NCBI RefSeq assembly: GCF_003309065.1
Contig: NZ_POAF01000013.1
Span: forward strand, 1 to 44,267
DNA length: 44,267 nt
DNA from: Glutamicibacter soli
GTDB taxonomy: Bacteria > Actinomycetota > Actinomycetes > Actinomycetales > Micrococcaceae
Reading direction: 5' to 3'
In this document: in pieces, positions 1 through 8,363 of the stretch
Numbering within the stretch: position 1 is the first letter of the stretch
Layout of the letters: each line of letters begins with the position of its first letter
Position numbers and translations under genes: made by a program
The notes under the pieces: generated by a model
Seen by the model: only the letters and a program-made list of their open reading frames with translations
What the model was told of the DNA's origin: nothing
The model's database searches: none

Positions 1-451
1 TGTCGGGGTCCCCGGCGGAGCACTCGTCCCCGTCCTCGGCCCAGCCGGCCTTGCCGGCGCTGCCGTCGTCGGCGTTCGCGGGGTCGGAATCGAAGAGGGA
101 TCCCTGGCCCGGGCCGCCGTCCCCGAAGGCGGTTCCGGGCGGGTCCTCGCCGGTGGCGTCCAGCAGGATCTCCAGCAGCGCGTTCAACGCGCGTTCGGCG
201 GCGACCAAATCCATGCGGGTCGCTTCGAAGCCGAGCTGCTGGGCGGTGGTCGCCAGTTCCAGGGCCAGGCGGGGATCGGTGGTATCGGAGAGGGTTTCGC
301 GCAGGGCGGCGAAGGTGTCCAGCAGGCTGGTGCGCAAATCCCGCAGCTGGGTGCCCGATAGTTCGGGCAGGGCGGCACCGGGCGCGGGACGTACCTGGGT
401 CAGTACGTGGTGCAGGCTGGTGAGGCCTTGGGCCAGTGCGGTGGTGTTCAT
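1..451 (-). CDS. N-terminal part of a DUF222/HNH-endonuclease-like protein (cut by window edge)
   Basis: The reading frame runs without a stop from an ATG at 451 to the window edge, giving about 150 residues of the N-terminus. A GGAG lies about 3-6 bases before the ATG. The protein begins MNTTALAQGL, has a helical segment around residues 30-95 rich in Leu, Ala and Glu (including ATTAQQLGFEATRMDLVAAE), then an acidic Gly/Asp/Pro-rich linker. This layout resembles the start of the abundant actinobacterial DUF222 proteins that end in an HNH nuclease domain, which are often repeated in Micrococcaceae genomes. The diagnostic HNH part is outside the window, so the family call is tentative; that it is a gene is fairly secure. 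Confidence 0.5.
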   Translation of the reverse strand, partial: MNTTALAQGLTSLHHVLTQVRPAPGAALPELSGTQLRDLRTSLLDTFAALRETLSDTTDPRLALELATTAQQLGFEATRMDLVAAERALNALLEILLDATGEDPPGTAFGDGGPGQGSLFDSDPANADDGSAGKAGWAEDGDECSAGDPD

Positions 452-762
452 GGCTCCAGTGAACGCCGACTGATCGTGCGGCGGTTGGGGGTGGGGTGCG
501 GATTGTGGAGAAGTGCCGGAAAATTTTTTTGCGGGTTCCGGACATGCCACGCGGCACCATGGCGTGTGGGACACGGCACTGGACGCTGTCCGGCGCGGAT
601 GCGGCGGGTCGACGGAGCGGTCGAACATCGATAGAACACTCTGTGACCTGTAGATACCGTGTGCGGCGGAAGCGCCGGGAGGCGGGGGAGGAGCGGGCGA
701 TGTGGACAAGCTCCCATGCCTGTGCGCCCCATGAAAGCGTCGTACGTACTAGACTGGATGGC
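452..762. other. 311-base intergenic region between divergent genes
   Basis: I see no convincing gene here. The region holds the start signals of the minus-strand gene on the left and the -10 hexamer of the DUF3039 gene at its right end. A run of seven T follows the word CCGGAA (516-521), and its inverse TTCCGG lies at 536-541, so a weak inverted repeat frames an AT-rich patch that could be part of the promoter of the minus-strand gene. The remainder is GC-rich with no recognised RNA element. Confidence 0.4.
750..755 (+). promoter_or_regulatory. -10 hexamer TAGACT for leaderless DUF3039 gene
   Basis: TAGACT is followed by 7 bases and then the ATG at 763, so transcription should begin at or next to the start codon. 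There is no Shine-Dalgarno sequence. The same layout recurs elsewhere in the window, which supports 763 as the start. Confidence 0.5.
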
Positions 763-1014
763 ATGGTGGAACAGTCTGAAGAAACCCGCGGTGGCACGGC
801 CACGATCGAACGCACCGAGACGACCCAGAGCGTCGAGGCCGGCGATCACGAGCGTTTTGCGCACTATGTGCAGAAGGACAAGATCATGGAGTCGGCGCTG
901 TCCGGCGAGCCGGTGATCGCCCTGTGCGGCAAGGTCTGGACCCCTGGCCGCGACCCGAAGAAGTTCCCGGTATGCCCGGAGTGCAAGGAAATCTACGAAT
1001 CCTTGATGGGGTAG
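763..1014 (+). CDS. DUF3039 domain protein
   Basis: 83 residues. The N-terminal third is polar and acidic; the C-terminal part carries a conserved block with three cysteines, in ALCGK and in PVCPECKE, spaced like a small zinc-binding ribbon. The ending IYESLMG is typical of the DUF3039 family, a short actinobacterial protein of unknown function commonly found just before an SF2 helicase gene. The frame is open further upstream, but ATG 763 sits 7 bases after a TAGACT -10 element and gives the usual family length. The helicase gene follows 58 bases downstream on the same strand, so a functional link with it is possible but is inferred from position only. Confidence 0.85.
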   Translation: MVEQSEETRGGTATIERTETTQSVEAGDHERFAHYVQKDKIMESALSGEPVIALCGKVWTPGRDPKKFPVCPECKEIYESLMG

Positions 1015-1072
1015 TGCGGCGTTTCAAGCACGCACTTCCTACAACTTCTGCACGCGGCCGGGAAAAGGGTAA

Positions 1073-2839
1073 ATGACGCAGGCACTTTTTGACTTTGGTG
1101 ACAAGCTTCCTCTGGAAGACAAGCTACCGGTAGCGTATCCGGAGCGAGCGGCCTGGGGCACCGGGCCGAAGCTCCGCGCCTGGCAGGCCGAGGCGCTGGC
1201 CAAGTACTTCGAGGCGGAGCCCAAGGACTACATGGCCGTGGCGACCCCCGGAGCGGGCAAAACCACGTTCGCGCTGCGCTTGGCCAAGGTGCTGATCGAC
1301 TCCGGCAAGATCAACCGAATGATCGTCGTCGCGCCTACCGACCACCTGAAGAAGCAGTGGGCGGACGCGGCGGCGCGCGTGGGCATCGCGCTGGATCCGA
1401 ACTACAAGAATTCCGACGGGCGCCACGGCTCGCACTACATGGGCGTCGTCGTGACCTACGCCCAGGTGGCGCTCAAGCCCGCGGTGCACCGCGCGAAAAC
1501 CGAGAACGCGCGCACCCTGGTGATCATGGACGAGGTCCACCACGCAGGCGACGCACTCAGCTGGGGCGATGGCATCCGCGAGGCCTTCGAGCCCGCCGCC
1601 CGGCGCCTGGCGCTGACCGGCACCCCGTTCCGTTCCGACGCGGCCCCGATTCCCTTTGTGCAGTACGTCGACGAGGGCGACGGCATCCGCCGCTCCAAGG
1701 CCGACTACACCTACGGCTACGGCAGCGCGCTGGCGGACCACGTCGTGCGCCCGGTGCTGTTCATGGCCTATTCGGGCAACATGCGCTGGCGCACCGCCGG
1801 CGGGGAGGAGATGGAGGCTAACCTCGGCGAGGGCTTCACCAAGGACGTCACCGCGCACGCCTGGCGCACCGCGCTTGACCCGCACGGCGACTGGATCCCC
1901 TCGGTGCTGCAGGCGGCCGACCGCCGCCTGTCCGAGGTGCGCCGCACCGTGAAGGACGCCGGTGGCCTGGTGATCGCCACCGACCACGAGGATGCGCGCG
2001 GCTACGCGGCCCAGCTGGAGGCGATCTGCGGGGAGAAGGTCACTACGATCCTCTCCGACGACCCGAAGGCCTCGGAAAAGATCGACGAATTCTCCGCGTC
2101 CGATTCGCGCTGGATGGTCGCTGTGCGCATGGTCTCCGAAGGCGTCGACGTGCCCCGGCTGTGCGTGGGCGTGTACGCCACCTCCACCTCCACCCCGCTG
2201 TTCTTCGCGCAGGCCGTGGGCCGCTTCGTGCGAAGCCGCAAGCGCGGCGAAGTCGCCAGCGTGTTCCTGCCCTCCGTGCCGGTGCTCATGGCGCTGGCCA
2301 ACGAGATGGAGGTCGAGCGCGACCACGCGCTGGATCGCGAGGGCGACAAGGTCGAGGACGGCCTGGACGATGCGCTGCTGGAAGAAGCCAACAAGGAGGA
2401 CAAGGCCAGCGACGAGCTGACGCGCAACAAGTTCGAGGCGCTGAACTCGCAAGCCTCCTTCGACCGCGTCTTGTTCGACGGCGGCGAGTTCGGCACCGGC
2501 GCCGACATCGGCAGCGACGAGGAGCTGGGCTTCTTGGGCATCCCCGGGCTGCTGGACACCGAGCAGGTCTCCGAGCTGTTGCGCGCGCAGCAGAACAAGC
2601 AGATCAGCCGCGGCGCCTCCAAGCCCGCCCCGGTCTCCGACCACCGCCGGATGATGGACCTGCGCACCAAGCTGTCCAAGAACGTGTCGGCCTGGTCCGC
2701 GCGCACCGGAACCCCGCACGCGCAGATCCACACCAAGCTGCGCACCGTGTGCGGCGGGCCGGCCGTGCCGCAGGCGACGGCCGAGCAGCTGCAGGCCCGG
2801 CTGGACAAGCTCTCCGACTGGTTCGTCGGCCGCAAATAA
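1073..2839 (+). CDS. DEAD/DEAH-type superfamily 2 helicase
   Basis: 588 residues, a complete SF2 helicase-like ATPase. Visible motifs in order: an upstream WQ (residues 37-38, Q-motif-like), Walker A ATPGAGKTT (58-66), Walker B of the DEVH type (MDEVHH, near 152-157), motif III LTGTPF (181-186), motif V SEGVDVP (355-361) and motif VI QAVGRFVR (380-387). The domain order resembles the UvrB/XPB-like helicases that follow DUF3039 genes in Micrococcales. The C-terminal 200 residues are charged and lack a domain I recognise; they could be a partner- or nucleic-acid-binding tail. The ATG at 1073 has an AAGGG-type ribosome site. A role in DNA repair or RNA handling cannot be decided from sequence. 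Confidence 0.85.
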   Translation: MTQALFDFGDKLPLEDKLPVAYPERAAWGTGPKLRAWQAEALAKYFEAEPKDYMAVATPGAGKTTFALRLAKVLIDSGKINRMIVVAPTDHLKKQWADAAARVGIALDPNYKNSDGRHGSHYMGVVVTYAQVALKPAVHRAKTENARTLVIMDEVHHAGDALSWGDGIREAFEPAARRLALTGTPFRSDAAPIPFVQYVDEGDGIRRSKADYTYGYGSALADHVVRPVLFMAYSGNMRWRTAGGEEMEANLGEGFTKDVTAHAWRTALDPHGDWIPSVLQAADRRLSEVRRTVKDAGGLVIATDHEDARGYAAQLEAICGEKVTTILSDDPKASEKIDEFSASDSRWMVAVRMVSEGVDVPRLCVGVYATSTSTPLFFAQAVGRFVRSRKRGEVASVFLPSVPVLMALANEMEVERDHALDREGDKVEDGLDDALLEEANKEDKASDELTRNKFEALNSQASFDRVLFDGGEFGTGADIGSDEELGFLGIPGLLDTEQVSELLRAQQNKQISRGASKPAPVSDHRRMMDLRTKLSKNVSAWSARTGTPHAQIHTKLRTVCGGPAVPQATAEQLQARLDKLSDWFVGRK

Positions 2840-2849
2840 GCCGCCGGAA

Positions 2850-2868
2850 CCGGGCGCACGCCGCCCGG
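2850..2868 (+). terminator. Short GC-rich hairpin after the helicase gene
   Basis: CCGGGCG (2850-2856) and CGCCCGG (2862-2868) form a perfect 7-bp stem with a 5-base loop. There is no clear T run, so this is a weak or factor-assisted terminator. It ends only 9 bases before the -10 hexamer of the next gene. Confidence 0.45.
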
Positions 2869-2877
2869 CTTAAGTGG

Positions 2878-2883
2878 CATACT
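2878..2883 (+). promoter_or_regulatory. -10 hexamer CATACT for leaderless MprF-like gene
   Basis: CATACT ends 7 bases before ATG 2891, and no Shine-Dalgarno is present. The layout matches the other leaderless starts in the window and supports the start at 2891. Confidence 0.4.
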
Positions 2884-2890
2884 TCCTGCT

Positions 2891-4582
2891 ATGACCAGCA
2901 GGAATCCCTCCATCGCCGTCCGGGTGCAGCGGCGCGACCGCTCCCGGGCGGCGTCCGCGTACCTGGGCATCGGACTCGGGCTGCTCAGCCTGCTCTCCGC
3001 GCTGCTGCGCCCGCTGCACTCGTGGCTGCACGGGCCGCTGGCGGTGCTGCCCGAATTCCTCATCCAGGTCTCCGCGATCTACGTGGTGTTCGGCTCCTTC
3101 GGCCTGTTCGTCCTCGCGCGCTACCTGCGCTCGGGCAACCGGGTGGCCTGGGCCGGATCGGTGCTGCTGCTGGCGTTGATCGCGGTGCTGCACGCGGGCA
3201 AGCGCGCTGACTGGCCGCTGGCGGCGCTCTGCGCGGCGGCCGCGCTCTGGCTGGGGCTGCAATACCGCGCCTTCCCGGTCTGGCCCGGGCGGCTGGCCTT
3301 GAAGCGCGCGCTGCTGGTGGCCGGGGCGGCGCTGGCGCTGGCGAGCCTGCTGGTCGGCGCGCTGGTGCTGCGCCTGGCCCTGGCCACCGACCAGGACCTG
3401 GGCTCCGGCGCCCGGCAGTTCGCCGCGGTGCTGGACGCCGAACTGCATGAACACCACCTGGCGCTGAGCTTCGCGCTGGTCGCCGCGGTGCTGCTGGGCC
3501 TGGCCGGGCTGCTGTGCTGGTACCAGTACACCGGCTCGCACACCGCCCCCGCCGATGCCGCCGCGCACCTGGCCGACCGCGAACGGGCACGGGAGATCGT
3601 CGCCCGCCACGGCGGCGGCACCCTTGACTATTTCGCGCTGCGCGACGACAAGCGCTGGTTCTTCCTGGGGCAGAGCGTGATCGCCTACGCGGTGCGCGGC
3701 TCGGTCTGCCTGGTCTCCCCGGATCCCATCGGGCCGGCCGCCGAGCGCGGGGAAACCTGGGCCGAATTCATGGTGTTCGCCGAGCAGCGCGGCTGGTCGG
3801 TCAGCGTGCTGGGAGCCGCGGAAAACTGGCTGGAGACCTACGAGCGCTCGGGCCTGCGCACGGTGTACCTGGGCGACGAGGCGATCGTGGACAGCGCAAG
3901 CTTCAGCTTGGCGGGCAAGAAATCCAAGTCGCTGCGCCAATCCCACGCCCGGCTGCTGCGCGCGGGCTACCGCGTCGAGCACGTGGACCCGCTGCGGCTG
4001 GATCCGGCGGTGCGCGCCCGGCTGGCCGACCTGGCCGGCGAGAGCCGGCGCGGGGAGGCTGAGCGCGGCTTCTCCATGACGCTCTCGCGCCTGTTCGACC
4101 CGGCGGACACCGGCCTGCTGCTGTCCATCGCCTACGACGGGGCCGGCACCCCGCAGGCGTTCATCCAGTGGGTGCCGGCCCCCGCGCTGCGCGGCTGGTC
4201 GCTGGATGTGATGCGGCGCAGCACCTCCGGGCAGCTGCCCGGCGGCCTGATGGACTTGTTGATCATCGAGATGCTCGGCAAGCTGGCGGGCGAGGGTGGC
4301 GGCGAGCTGGGGCTGAACTTCGCGGTGCTGCGCGAGGCGGTGGCCGGCGGGCAACAGGCAGCCGGCGGCTGGTTCGAACGCCTGGTCGCCAAGCAGGCTT
4401 CCAAGCACGCCCAGGTGGAGTCGCTGTACCGCTTCAATACGAAGTACGATCCGCGCTGGCAGCCACGCTACGCCGCGGTGGGCACCGTGGATTTGTGGCT
4501 CTCCCAGGGCCTGCGCATGGCCCAGGCCGAGGGGCTGGCCGAGCTGCCGGCGCTGCCCAGGCTGCGTCCGGAGCGTGCCTGA
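2891..4582 (+). CDS. Phosphatidylglycerol lysyltransferase-like (DUF2156) membrane protein
   Basis: 563 residues. The first 211 residues hold about six membrane segments (near 21-41, 56-77, 84-102, 106-124, 137-161 and 188-211). Residues from about 228 to 550 look like the DUF2156 aminoacyl-transferase domain of MprF and LysX, beginning at ADRERAREIVARHGGG and containing DYFALRDDKRWFFL. Such enzymes move an amino acid, usually lysine, from charged tRNA to phosphatidylglycerol on the inner membrane face, lowering surface charge and raising tolerance of cationic peptides. The membrane part is shorter than the full MprF flippase. The gene is coupled to the next by a 4-base overlap. The amino acid donor and lipid acceptor cannot be read from sequence. 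Confidence 0.8.
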   Translation: MTSRNPSIAVRVQRRDRSRAASAYLGIGLGLLSLLSALLRPLHSWLHGPLAVLPEFLIQVSAIYVVFGSFGLFVLARYLRSGNRVAWAGSVLLLALIAVLHAGKRADWPLAALCAAAALWLGLQYRAFPVWPGRLALKRALLVAGAALALASLLVGALVLRLALATDQDLGSGARQFAAVLDAELHEHHLALSFALVAAVLLGLAGLLCWYQYTGSHTAPADAAAHLADRERAREIVARHGGGTLDYFALRDDKRWFFLGQSVIAYAVRGSVCLVSPDPIGPAAERGETWAEFMVFAEQRGWSVSVLGAAENWLETYERSGLRTVYLGDEAIVDSASFSLAGKKSKSLRQSHARLLRAGYRVEHVDPLRLDPAVRARLADLAGESRRGEAERGFSMTLSRLFDPADTGLLLSIAYDGAGTPQAFIQWVPAPALRGWSLDVMRRSTSGQLPGGLMDLLIIEMLGKLAGEGGGELGLNFAVLREAVAGGQQAAGGWFERLVAKQASKHAQVESLYRFNTKYDPRWQPRYAAVGTVDLWLSQGLRMAQAEGLAELPALPRLRPERA

Positions 4583-5457
4583 TGCTGCCGGGGCTCACCG
4601 CGGCGCTGGCCGCCAGCATCGGCTACGGCACCGCCTCGGTGCTGGAAGCCGTGGCGGCGCGCCGGGTCGGCGGGGCGAAAGTCTACGCCCACCCGCTCTA
4701 CCTCGCCGGGATCGGCCTGGACCTGTTGGCCTGGCTGTGCTCGCTGGTGGCCCTGCAGCATCTGACCCTGTTCACGGTGCAGGCGTTGCTGGCTGGATCG
4801 CTGGTGGTCACCATGCTGCTGGCGCGCTGGGTGTTCGCCAGCGAGCTGAGCCGCGCGCAGCTTCTCGCCATGGGCCTGCTGATCGCAGGGCTGGCGGTGC
4901 TCGCCCTGTCCACCGGAACCCAGCCAGCGCAGCCCGCCGCCCAGCCGCTGGTCTGGACGCTGGCCGGAGCGCTGCCGGTGCTCGCTGCGGCTCTGGCAGT
5001 GCTCTACCGCAAGCGGGCGCCGATGCCGACCGCGGTGCTCGCCGGGCTGGCCGCCTCCGGCGCTGCGCTGGGCGCCCGCGGGCTGGTGCTGGACGGCGGG
5101 GTGATCCAGCTGCTGCGCGAGCCGATGCTCTGGCTGGTGCTCGGCTTCGGGGTGGTGGCGATGGCCGGCTACACCCGGGCGCTGGAATTCGGCCACGTGG
5201 GACCGGCGACAGCGGTGTTCACCGTGATCGAGGTGGTGGTGCCGGGCATTGCAGGCATGCTGCTGCTGGGCGATGCGGCCCGCGAGGGCTGGGAGCTGGC
5301 CAAGTACGGCGCCATCGCGTTGAGCCTTGGATCCTGCCTGTGGCTGACCCTGGGCAGCCCGGGCGCAGGACTGCCGGCCGAGCCGGCGCTGAAGGCGGGC
5401 GGCTCCGAGAGGGAGCACGACGCAGCGGAGCACGGCGAAGGGAGCGCAGGAGAATGA
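4582..5457 (+). CDS. DMT-superfamily (EamA-like) membrane transporter
   Basis: 291 residues, almost entirely hydrophobic, with about nine or ten membrane segments in two halves, as in drug/metabolite transporters. The ATG overlaps the TGA of the preceding MprF-like gene (ATGA at 4582-4585 covering the stop end), so translation is probably coupled. The last 30 residues are a charged cytoplasmic tail. Its position between a lipid-aminoacylating enzyme and a DUF998 protein suggests envelope work, perhaps moving a lipid or small molecule, but the substrate is unknown. Confidence 0.75.
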   Translation: MLPGLTAALAASIGYGTASVLEAVAARRVGGAKVYAHPLYLAGIGLDLLAWLCSLVALQHLTLFTVQALLAGSLVVTMLLARWVFASELSRAQLLAMGLLIAGLAVLALSTGTQPAQPAAQPLVWTLAGALPVLAAALAVLYRKRAPMPTAVLAGLAASGAALGARGLVLDGGVIQLLREPMLWLVLGFGVVAMAGYTRALEFGHVGPATAVFTVIEVVVPGIAGMLLLGDAAREGWELAKYGAIALSLGSCLWLTLGSPGAGLPAEPALKAGGSEREHDAAEHGEGSAGE

Positions 5458-6176
5458 ACGAAATCCAAGACCCTGGCGGGGGCGCGGAACTGCGGCGTGC
5501 GAGGATCCGGGCGGCGGCGCTGGGCGCGGGCGCCGCGGCCTACTCGCTGGGCATCCTGGGGGAGGCGGTGCTTGGCTGGCCGCTGGATCCGCGCACCGCC
5601 ATGCTCTCCGAGCTGGCGGCCCGGGACCGCTGGCATCGGGGGCTCTTCCAATGGACAGATATGGCCTCGGCCGGGTGCTACCTGGTGGCGGCCTGCGCCT
5701 CGCGGCCGGGGGACTCGGATCCGCCCGGGCTGCTGAGCGCGTCGCTGGCCGCCTTCGGGGCCGCGACCATCGGCGATGCGCTCAGCCCGCTGGACTACCC
5801 GGTGTCCTTCGACGATCCAGGATCCCCGCGGCGCGCCGAGCGCCCGGACGGTTCCGGAACCAGCGCCAGCCACGGGCGCCACTATGTAACCACGGCGCTG
5901 GCCTCGGCCGCTTCGATGGGGCTGGTGGCGAGCTACTGGCGGGAGTTCGGCCGGCAGCCAGGGGCCTCGGCGCGCCGCCGGCTGGCGGCTCCCGCGCTGC
6001 TGGGCCTGCTGGCGGCCAGCGCGGCGAGCCTGGTTTCCCCGAAGCTGCACCCGGGCACCGTGCAGCGCCTCTACACCCTGGGATTCAGCGCGCTGTGCGT
6101 GGACTTCGCCCGCCGGGACCTTGCCCGCAGCAATCCGGCCAGCAGCGACCCGGCCCACGCCGTCGCACCGCGCTAG
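5454..6176 (+). CDS. DUF998 membrane protein
   Basis: 240 residues with about six hydrophobic segments. The pattern GILGEAVLGWPLDP, then SELAARDRWHRGLFQWTD, matches DUF998 proteins, which have the conserved phrase on ending a stay at a surface-exposed loop (SELG/A) after the first helix. The ATG overlaps the stop of the DMT gene (ATGA, 5454-5457), with a GCAGGAGA ribosome site inside the end of that gene. This completes a three-gene coupled membrane operon (2891-6176). Function of the family is unknown. Confidence 0.7.
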   Translation: MNEIQDPGGGAELRRARIRAAALGAGAAAYSLGILGEAVLGWPLDPRTAMLSELAARDRWHRGLFQWTDMASAGCYLVAACASRPGDSDPPGLLSASLAAFGAATIGDALSPLDYPVSFDDPGSPRRAERPDGSGTSASHGRHYVTTALASAASMGLVASYWREFGRQPGASARRRLAAPALLGLLAASAASLVSPKLHPGTVQRLYTLGFSALCVDFARRDLARSNPASSDPAHAVAPR

Positions 6177-6203
6177 GCGGTACCAGTCAGCGCAACGCAA
6201 CAG

Positions 6204-6223
6204 GCCGCCGGAAAACCGGCGGC
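6204..6223. terminator. Hairpin between convergent DUF998 and pncA genes
   Basis: GCCGCCGG (6204-6211), loop AAAA, CCGGCGGC (6216-6223): a perfect 8-bp stem between two converging genes. It lacks a T run. It may serve both strands. Confidence 0.55.
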
Positions 6224-6251
6224 GGACTGCCGCAGGAGCGTGGAGGGAAAG

Positions 6252-6845
6252 CTAGCCCAGGGTCAGCACCGTGACCCCGGCGGCGCGCAGCTGGTCGTTC
6301 ACCGCCGGCATGTTCTCCGGGGAAACCGCGGCGGTCAGTGGGGCGAGCACGGTGGTGGCGAAGCCCGCCGCGGCCGCGTCCAGGGCGGTGGCGCGCACAC
6401 AGTGGTCGGCGGCCAGGCCCACCACGTCCACGGCGGTGATGCCGCGTTCGGTGAGCCAGTCGCCCAGCAGCGCACCGGACTCGTCGGCGGGGTCGGCGGC
6501 CGGGTCGAGCCGGCGCGCCTCGAAGCCCGAGTAGGCGGCGGCGAAGCGGCCCTTGGCGAAATGCGCGTCGACCTGGAGCCCGGCGATCTGCGGGTGCAGG
6601 GCCGCCCCGTCGCTCCCTGCCACGCAGTGCACCGGCCAGGAGTCGATGAAGTCCGGCTCCTGCGAGAAGTGCGCCCCGGGATCGATGTGCCAGTCCTGGG
6701 TGGTGGCGATCGCGGCGTAGCTTGCGCGGCGCGAGCGCACGTCCCCGGCGATGCCCGCGGCGACCAGGTTGCCCCCGGCCACGGCCAGCGCACCTCCTTC
6801 GCAGAAGTCCGGTTGCACGTCGATGATCAGCAGGGCGCGGTTCAT
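6252..6845 (-). CDS. pncA: Nicotinamidase PncA
   Basis: 197 residues, the normal length of the isochorismatase-fold nicotinamidases that turn nicotinamide into nicotinate and ammonia in NAD salvage. The catalytic triad is visible: Asp9 (in LLIIDVQPDF), Lys98 (in DAHFAKGRF) and Cys149 (in GLAADHCVRAT). The metal site is also present as Asp51, His53 and His59 (QDWHIDPGAHF). An AAGGAGG ribosome site precedes the ATG. The gene lies 89 bases behind pncB on the same strand, and its product is the substrate of PncB. A TATACC -10-like word inside the 89-base gap suggests it may also have its own promoter. Confidence 0.95.
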   Translation of the reverse strand: MNRALLIIDVQPDFCEGGALAVAGGNLVAAGIAGDVRSRRASYAAIATTQDWHIDPGAHFSQEPDFIDSWPVHCVAGSDGAALHPQIAGLQVDAHFAKGRFAAAYSGFEARRLDPAADPADESGALLGDWLTERGITAVDVVGLAADHCVRATALDAAAAGFATTVLAPLTAAVSPENMPAVNDQLRAAGVTVLTLG

Positions 6846-6868
6846 GGCAGCCTCCTTGGGGCGTGGCG

Positions 6869-6876
6869 GTATAACG
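6869..6876 (-). promoter_or_regulatory. GTATAACG word upstream of pncA (possible -10 or operator)
   Basis: On the minus strand this reads CGTTATAC. The inner ATAACGC (6871-6877) is repeated at 6893-6899, exactly 22 bases apart, about two helical turns. The identical 8-mer occurs upstream of pncB at 8301-8308. It could be a promoter -10 (TATAC) or a shared NAD-salvage operator. Confidence 0.35.
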
Positions 6877-6934
6877 CTCGGGTGGATGGATCATAACGCC
6901 CGCCGCTGTGCGCGTGGTGGGCGTCGGGTGCGGG

Positions 6935-8233
6935 TTAGCTGCGCACCATGACGGTGGGGATGACCGGTTCGCCGCGCTGCAGCTTGCGGGCCTCGCCGGG
7001 CATTTCCTGGATCGAGGCGCGGTGCCGCGCGGCGGCCTTGGCCACGCCCTGCGCGCCGATGAACGAAGCATCGATCTCGCCGTTGACCACCAGCGGGACC
7101 ATCAGGTCGCGCTCGGGTCCGCCGGTGGTGTACTCGGAGGTGGAGACGACCTCGGCGACGGCGCGGCCGCGCTCGTTCAGCTCACGCATCGCGTACTTGC
7201 GTCCGCCCACGCTGGCCTTGTTCGCGGCGGCCTTGGCCACCGGGATCCAGTCGCCGGCGTCGTTCTGCCGGGAGACCAGCTTGTAGACCATGGAGGCGGT
7301 CGGGTGGCCGGAACCGGTGACCAGGGCGGTGCCCACGCCGTAGGAGTCCACCGGGGCGCTGGCCAGCGCGGCGATGGCGTATTCGTCCAGGTCCGAGGTG
7401 ACGGTGATCTTGGTGTTCCAGTTGCCCAGATCGTCCAGCAGGGCGCGCACCCAGCCGGCCTGCTGGACCAGGTCTCCAGAGTCCAGGCGCACGCCGCCCA
7501 GCTCGGGACCGGCCACCTCCACCGCGGTGCGCACGCCGGTTTCCACGTCGTAGGTGTCCACCAGCAGGATGGTGTCGCGGCCCAGCGAGGCGACCTGCGC
7601 TTCGAAAGCCGCGCGCTCGGTGTCGTGCAGCAGGGTGAAAGAGTGCGCGGAGGTGCCCACGGTCTTCAAGCCGTAGCGGGCCCCGGCCTCCAGATTGGAG
7701 GTGGAGTCGAAGCCGGCGATGATCGCGGCGCGGGCCGCGGCGACCGCGGATTCCTCGTGGGTGCGGCGCGAGCCCATCTCGATGCACGGGCGGTTCGCGG
7801 CGGAGGCGATCATGCGCGAGGCGGCGGAGGCGATGGCCGAGTCGTGGTTCATCACCGAGAGCAGGTAGGTCTCGATCACGCAGGCTTCGGCAAAGGTGGA
7901 CTCGACCATGAGCAGCGGCGAGTTCGGGAAGTACAGCTCGCCCTCCGCGTAGCCGGTGATGGTGCCGGTGAAGGTGAAGTTCTCCAGGTACTTCAGGGTC
8001 TCGGCATTCACGACCTTGTTGTCCGAGAGGAACTTCAACTCGTCATCGCCGAAGTGGAAGTCGGCCAGTCCTTCGAGCAGGCGGCCGGTTCCGCCGACCA
8101 CGCCGTAGCGCCGTCCCTCGGGCAGCCGGCGGGAGAAGGCTTCAAACACGCTCGGGCGGTGCGCCGCGCCGGAGGCCAGGGCGGCCTGCAGCATGGTCAG
8201 CTCGTAGTGGTCGGTGAAGAGGCTGGTGCGCAT
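6935..8233 (-). CDS. pncB: Nicotinate phosphoribosyltransferase PncB
   Basis: 432 residues. The enzyme joins nicotinate and phosphoribosyl pyrophosphate, with ATP, to form nicotinate mononucleotide. Family features seen: the N-terminal LFTDHYELTMLQAAL, the GSRRTHEESA block (about 154-163), the catalytic-loop histidine in GTSAHSF (His197) and LDSGDL near the PRPP-binding end. The frame is open further upstream, but the ATG at 8233 has an AGGAG at a good distance and begins with the usual MRTSLFTDHYELTM. pncA follows on the same strand. The gene is divergent from clpS, as in mycobacterial genomes. Confidence 0.95.
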   Translation of the reverse strand: MRTSLFTDHYELTMLQAALASGAAHRPSVFEAFSRRLPEGRRYGVVGGTGRLLEGLADFHFGDDELKFLSDNKVVNAETLKYLENFTFTGTITGYAEGELYFPNSPLLMVESTFAEACVIETYLLSVMNHDSAIASAASRMIASAANRPCIEMGSRRTHEESAVAAARAAIIAGFDSTSNLEAGARYGLKTVGTSAHSFTLLHDTERAAFEAQVASLGRDTILLVDTYDVETGVRTAVEVAGPELGGVRLDSGDLVQQAGWVRALLDDLGNWNTKITVTSDLDEYAIAALASAPVDSYGVGTALVTGSGHPTASMVYKLVSRQNDAGDWIPVAKAAANKASVGGRKYAMRELNERGRAVAEVVSTSEYTTGGPERDLMVPLVVNGEIDASFIGAQGVAKAAARHRASIQEMPGEARKLQRGEPVIPTVMVRS

Positions 8234-8300
8234 GAACGCTCCTGAATCGTGTGTGTGCTCTGGACTCTGCCGCCTCCCAGGAGGCGAACCAGCTTTTACT

Positions 8301-8308
8301 GTATAACG
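8301..8308 (-). promoter_or_regulatory. GTATAACG word upstream of pncB (probable -10 region)
   Basis: Minus strand reads CGTTATACAGTAAA, with TATACA as a good -10 hexamer about 70 bases before the pncB ATG. The 8-mer is identical to the one upstream of pncA. Confidence 0.4.
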
Positions 8309-8363
8309 GCTGACCGCATTGCCGTGATTCGGGCCGGACGGCGCCGCGCTCAGGAAGCGGGCG

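Noticed and set aside
1124-2731. A 535-codon open frame on the minus strand opposite the helicase gene
   Set aside because: It is the antisense shadow of a high-GC gene: low-complexity composition, no ribosome site and no family pattern, while the plus strand has all helicase motifs.
4370-4385. GGTTCGAA, like the T-arm of a tRNA
   Set aside because: It lies inside the MprF-like coding sequence, and no cloverleaf can be drawn around it; a similar word at 36311 is inside malE.
2870-4408. A 512-codon minus-strand frame opposite the MprF-like gene
   Set aside because: Shadow frame with Gln/Arg/His-rich low complexity; plus-strand product has membrane helices and a DUF2156 domain.
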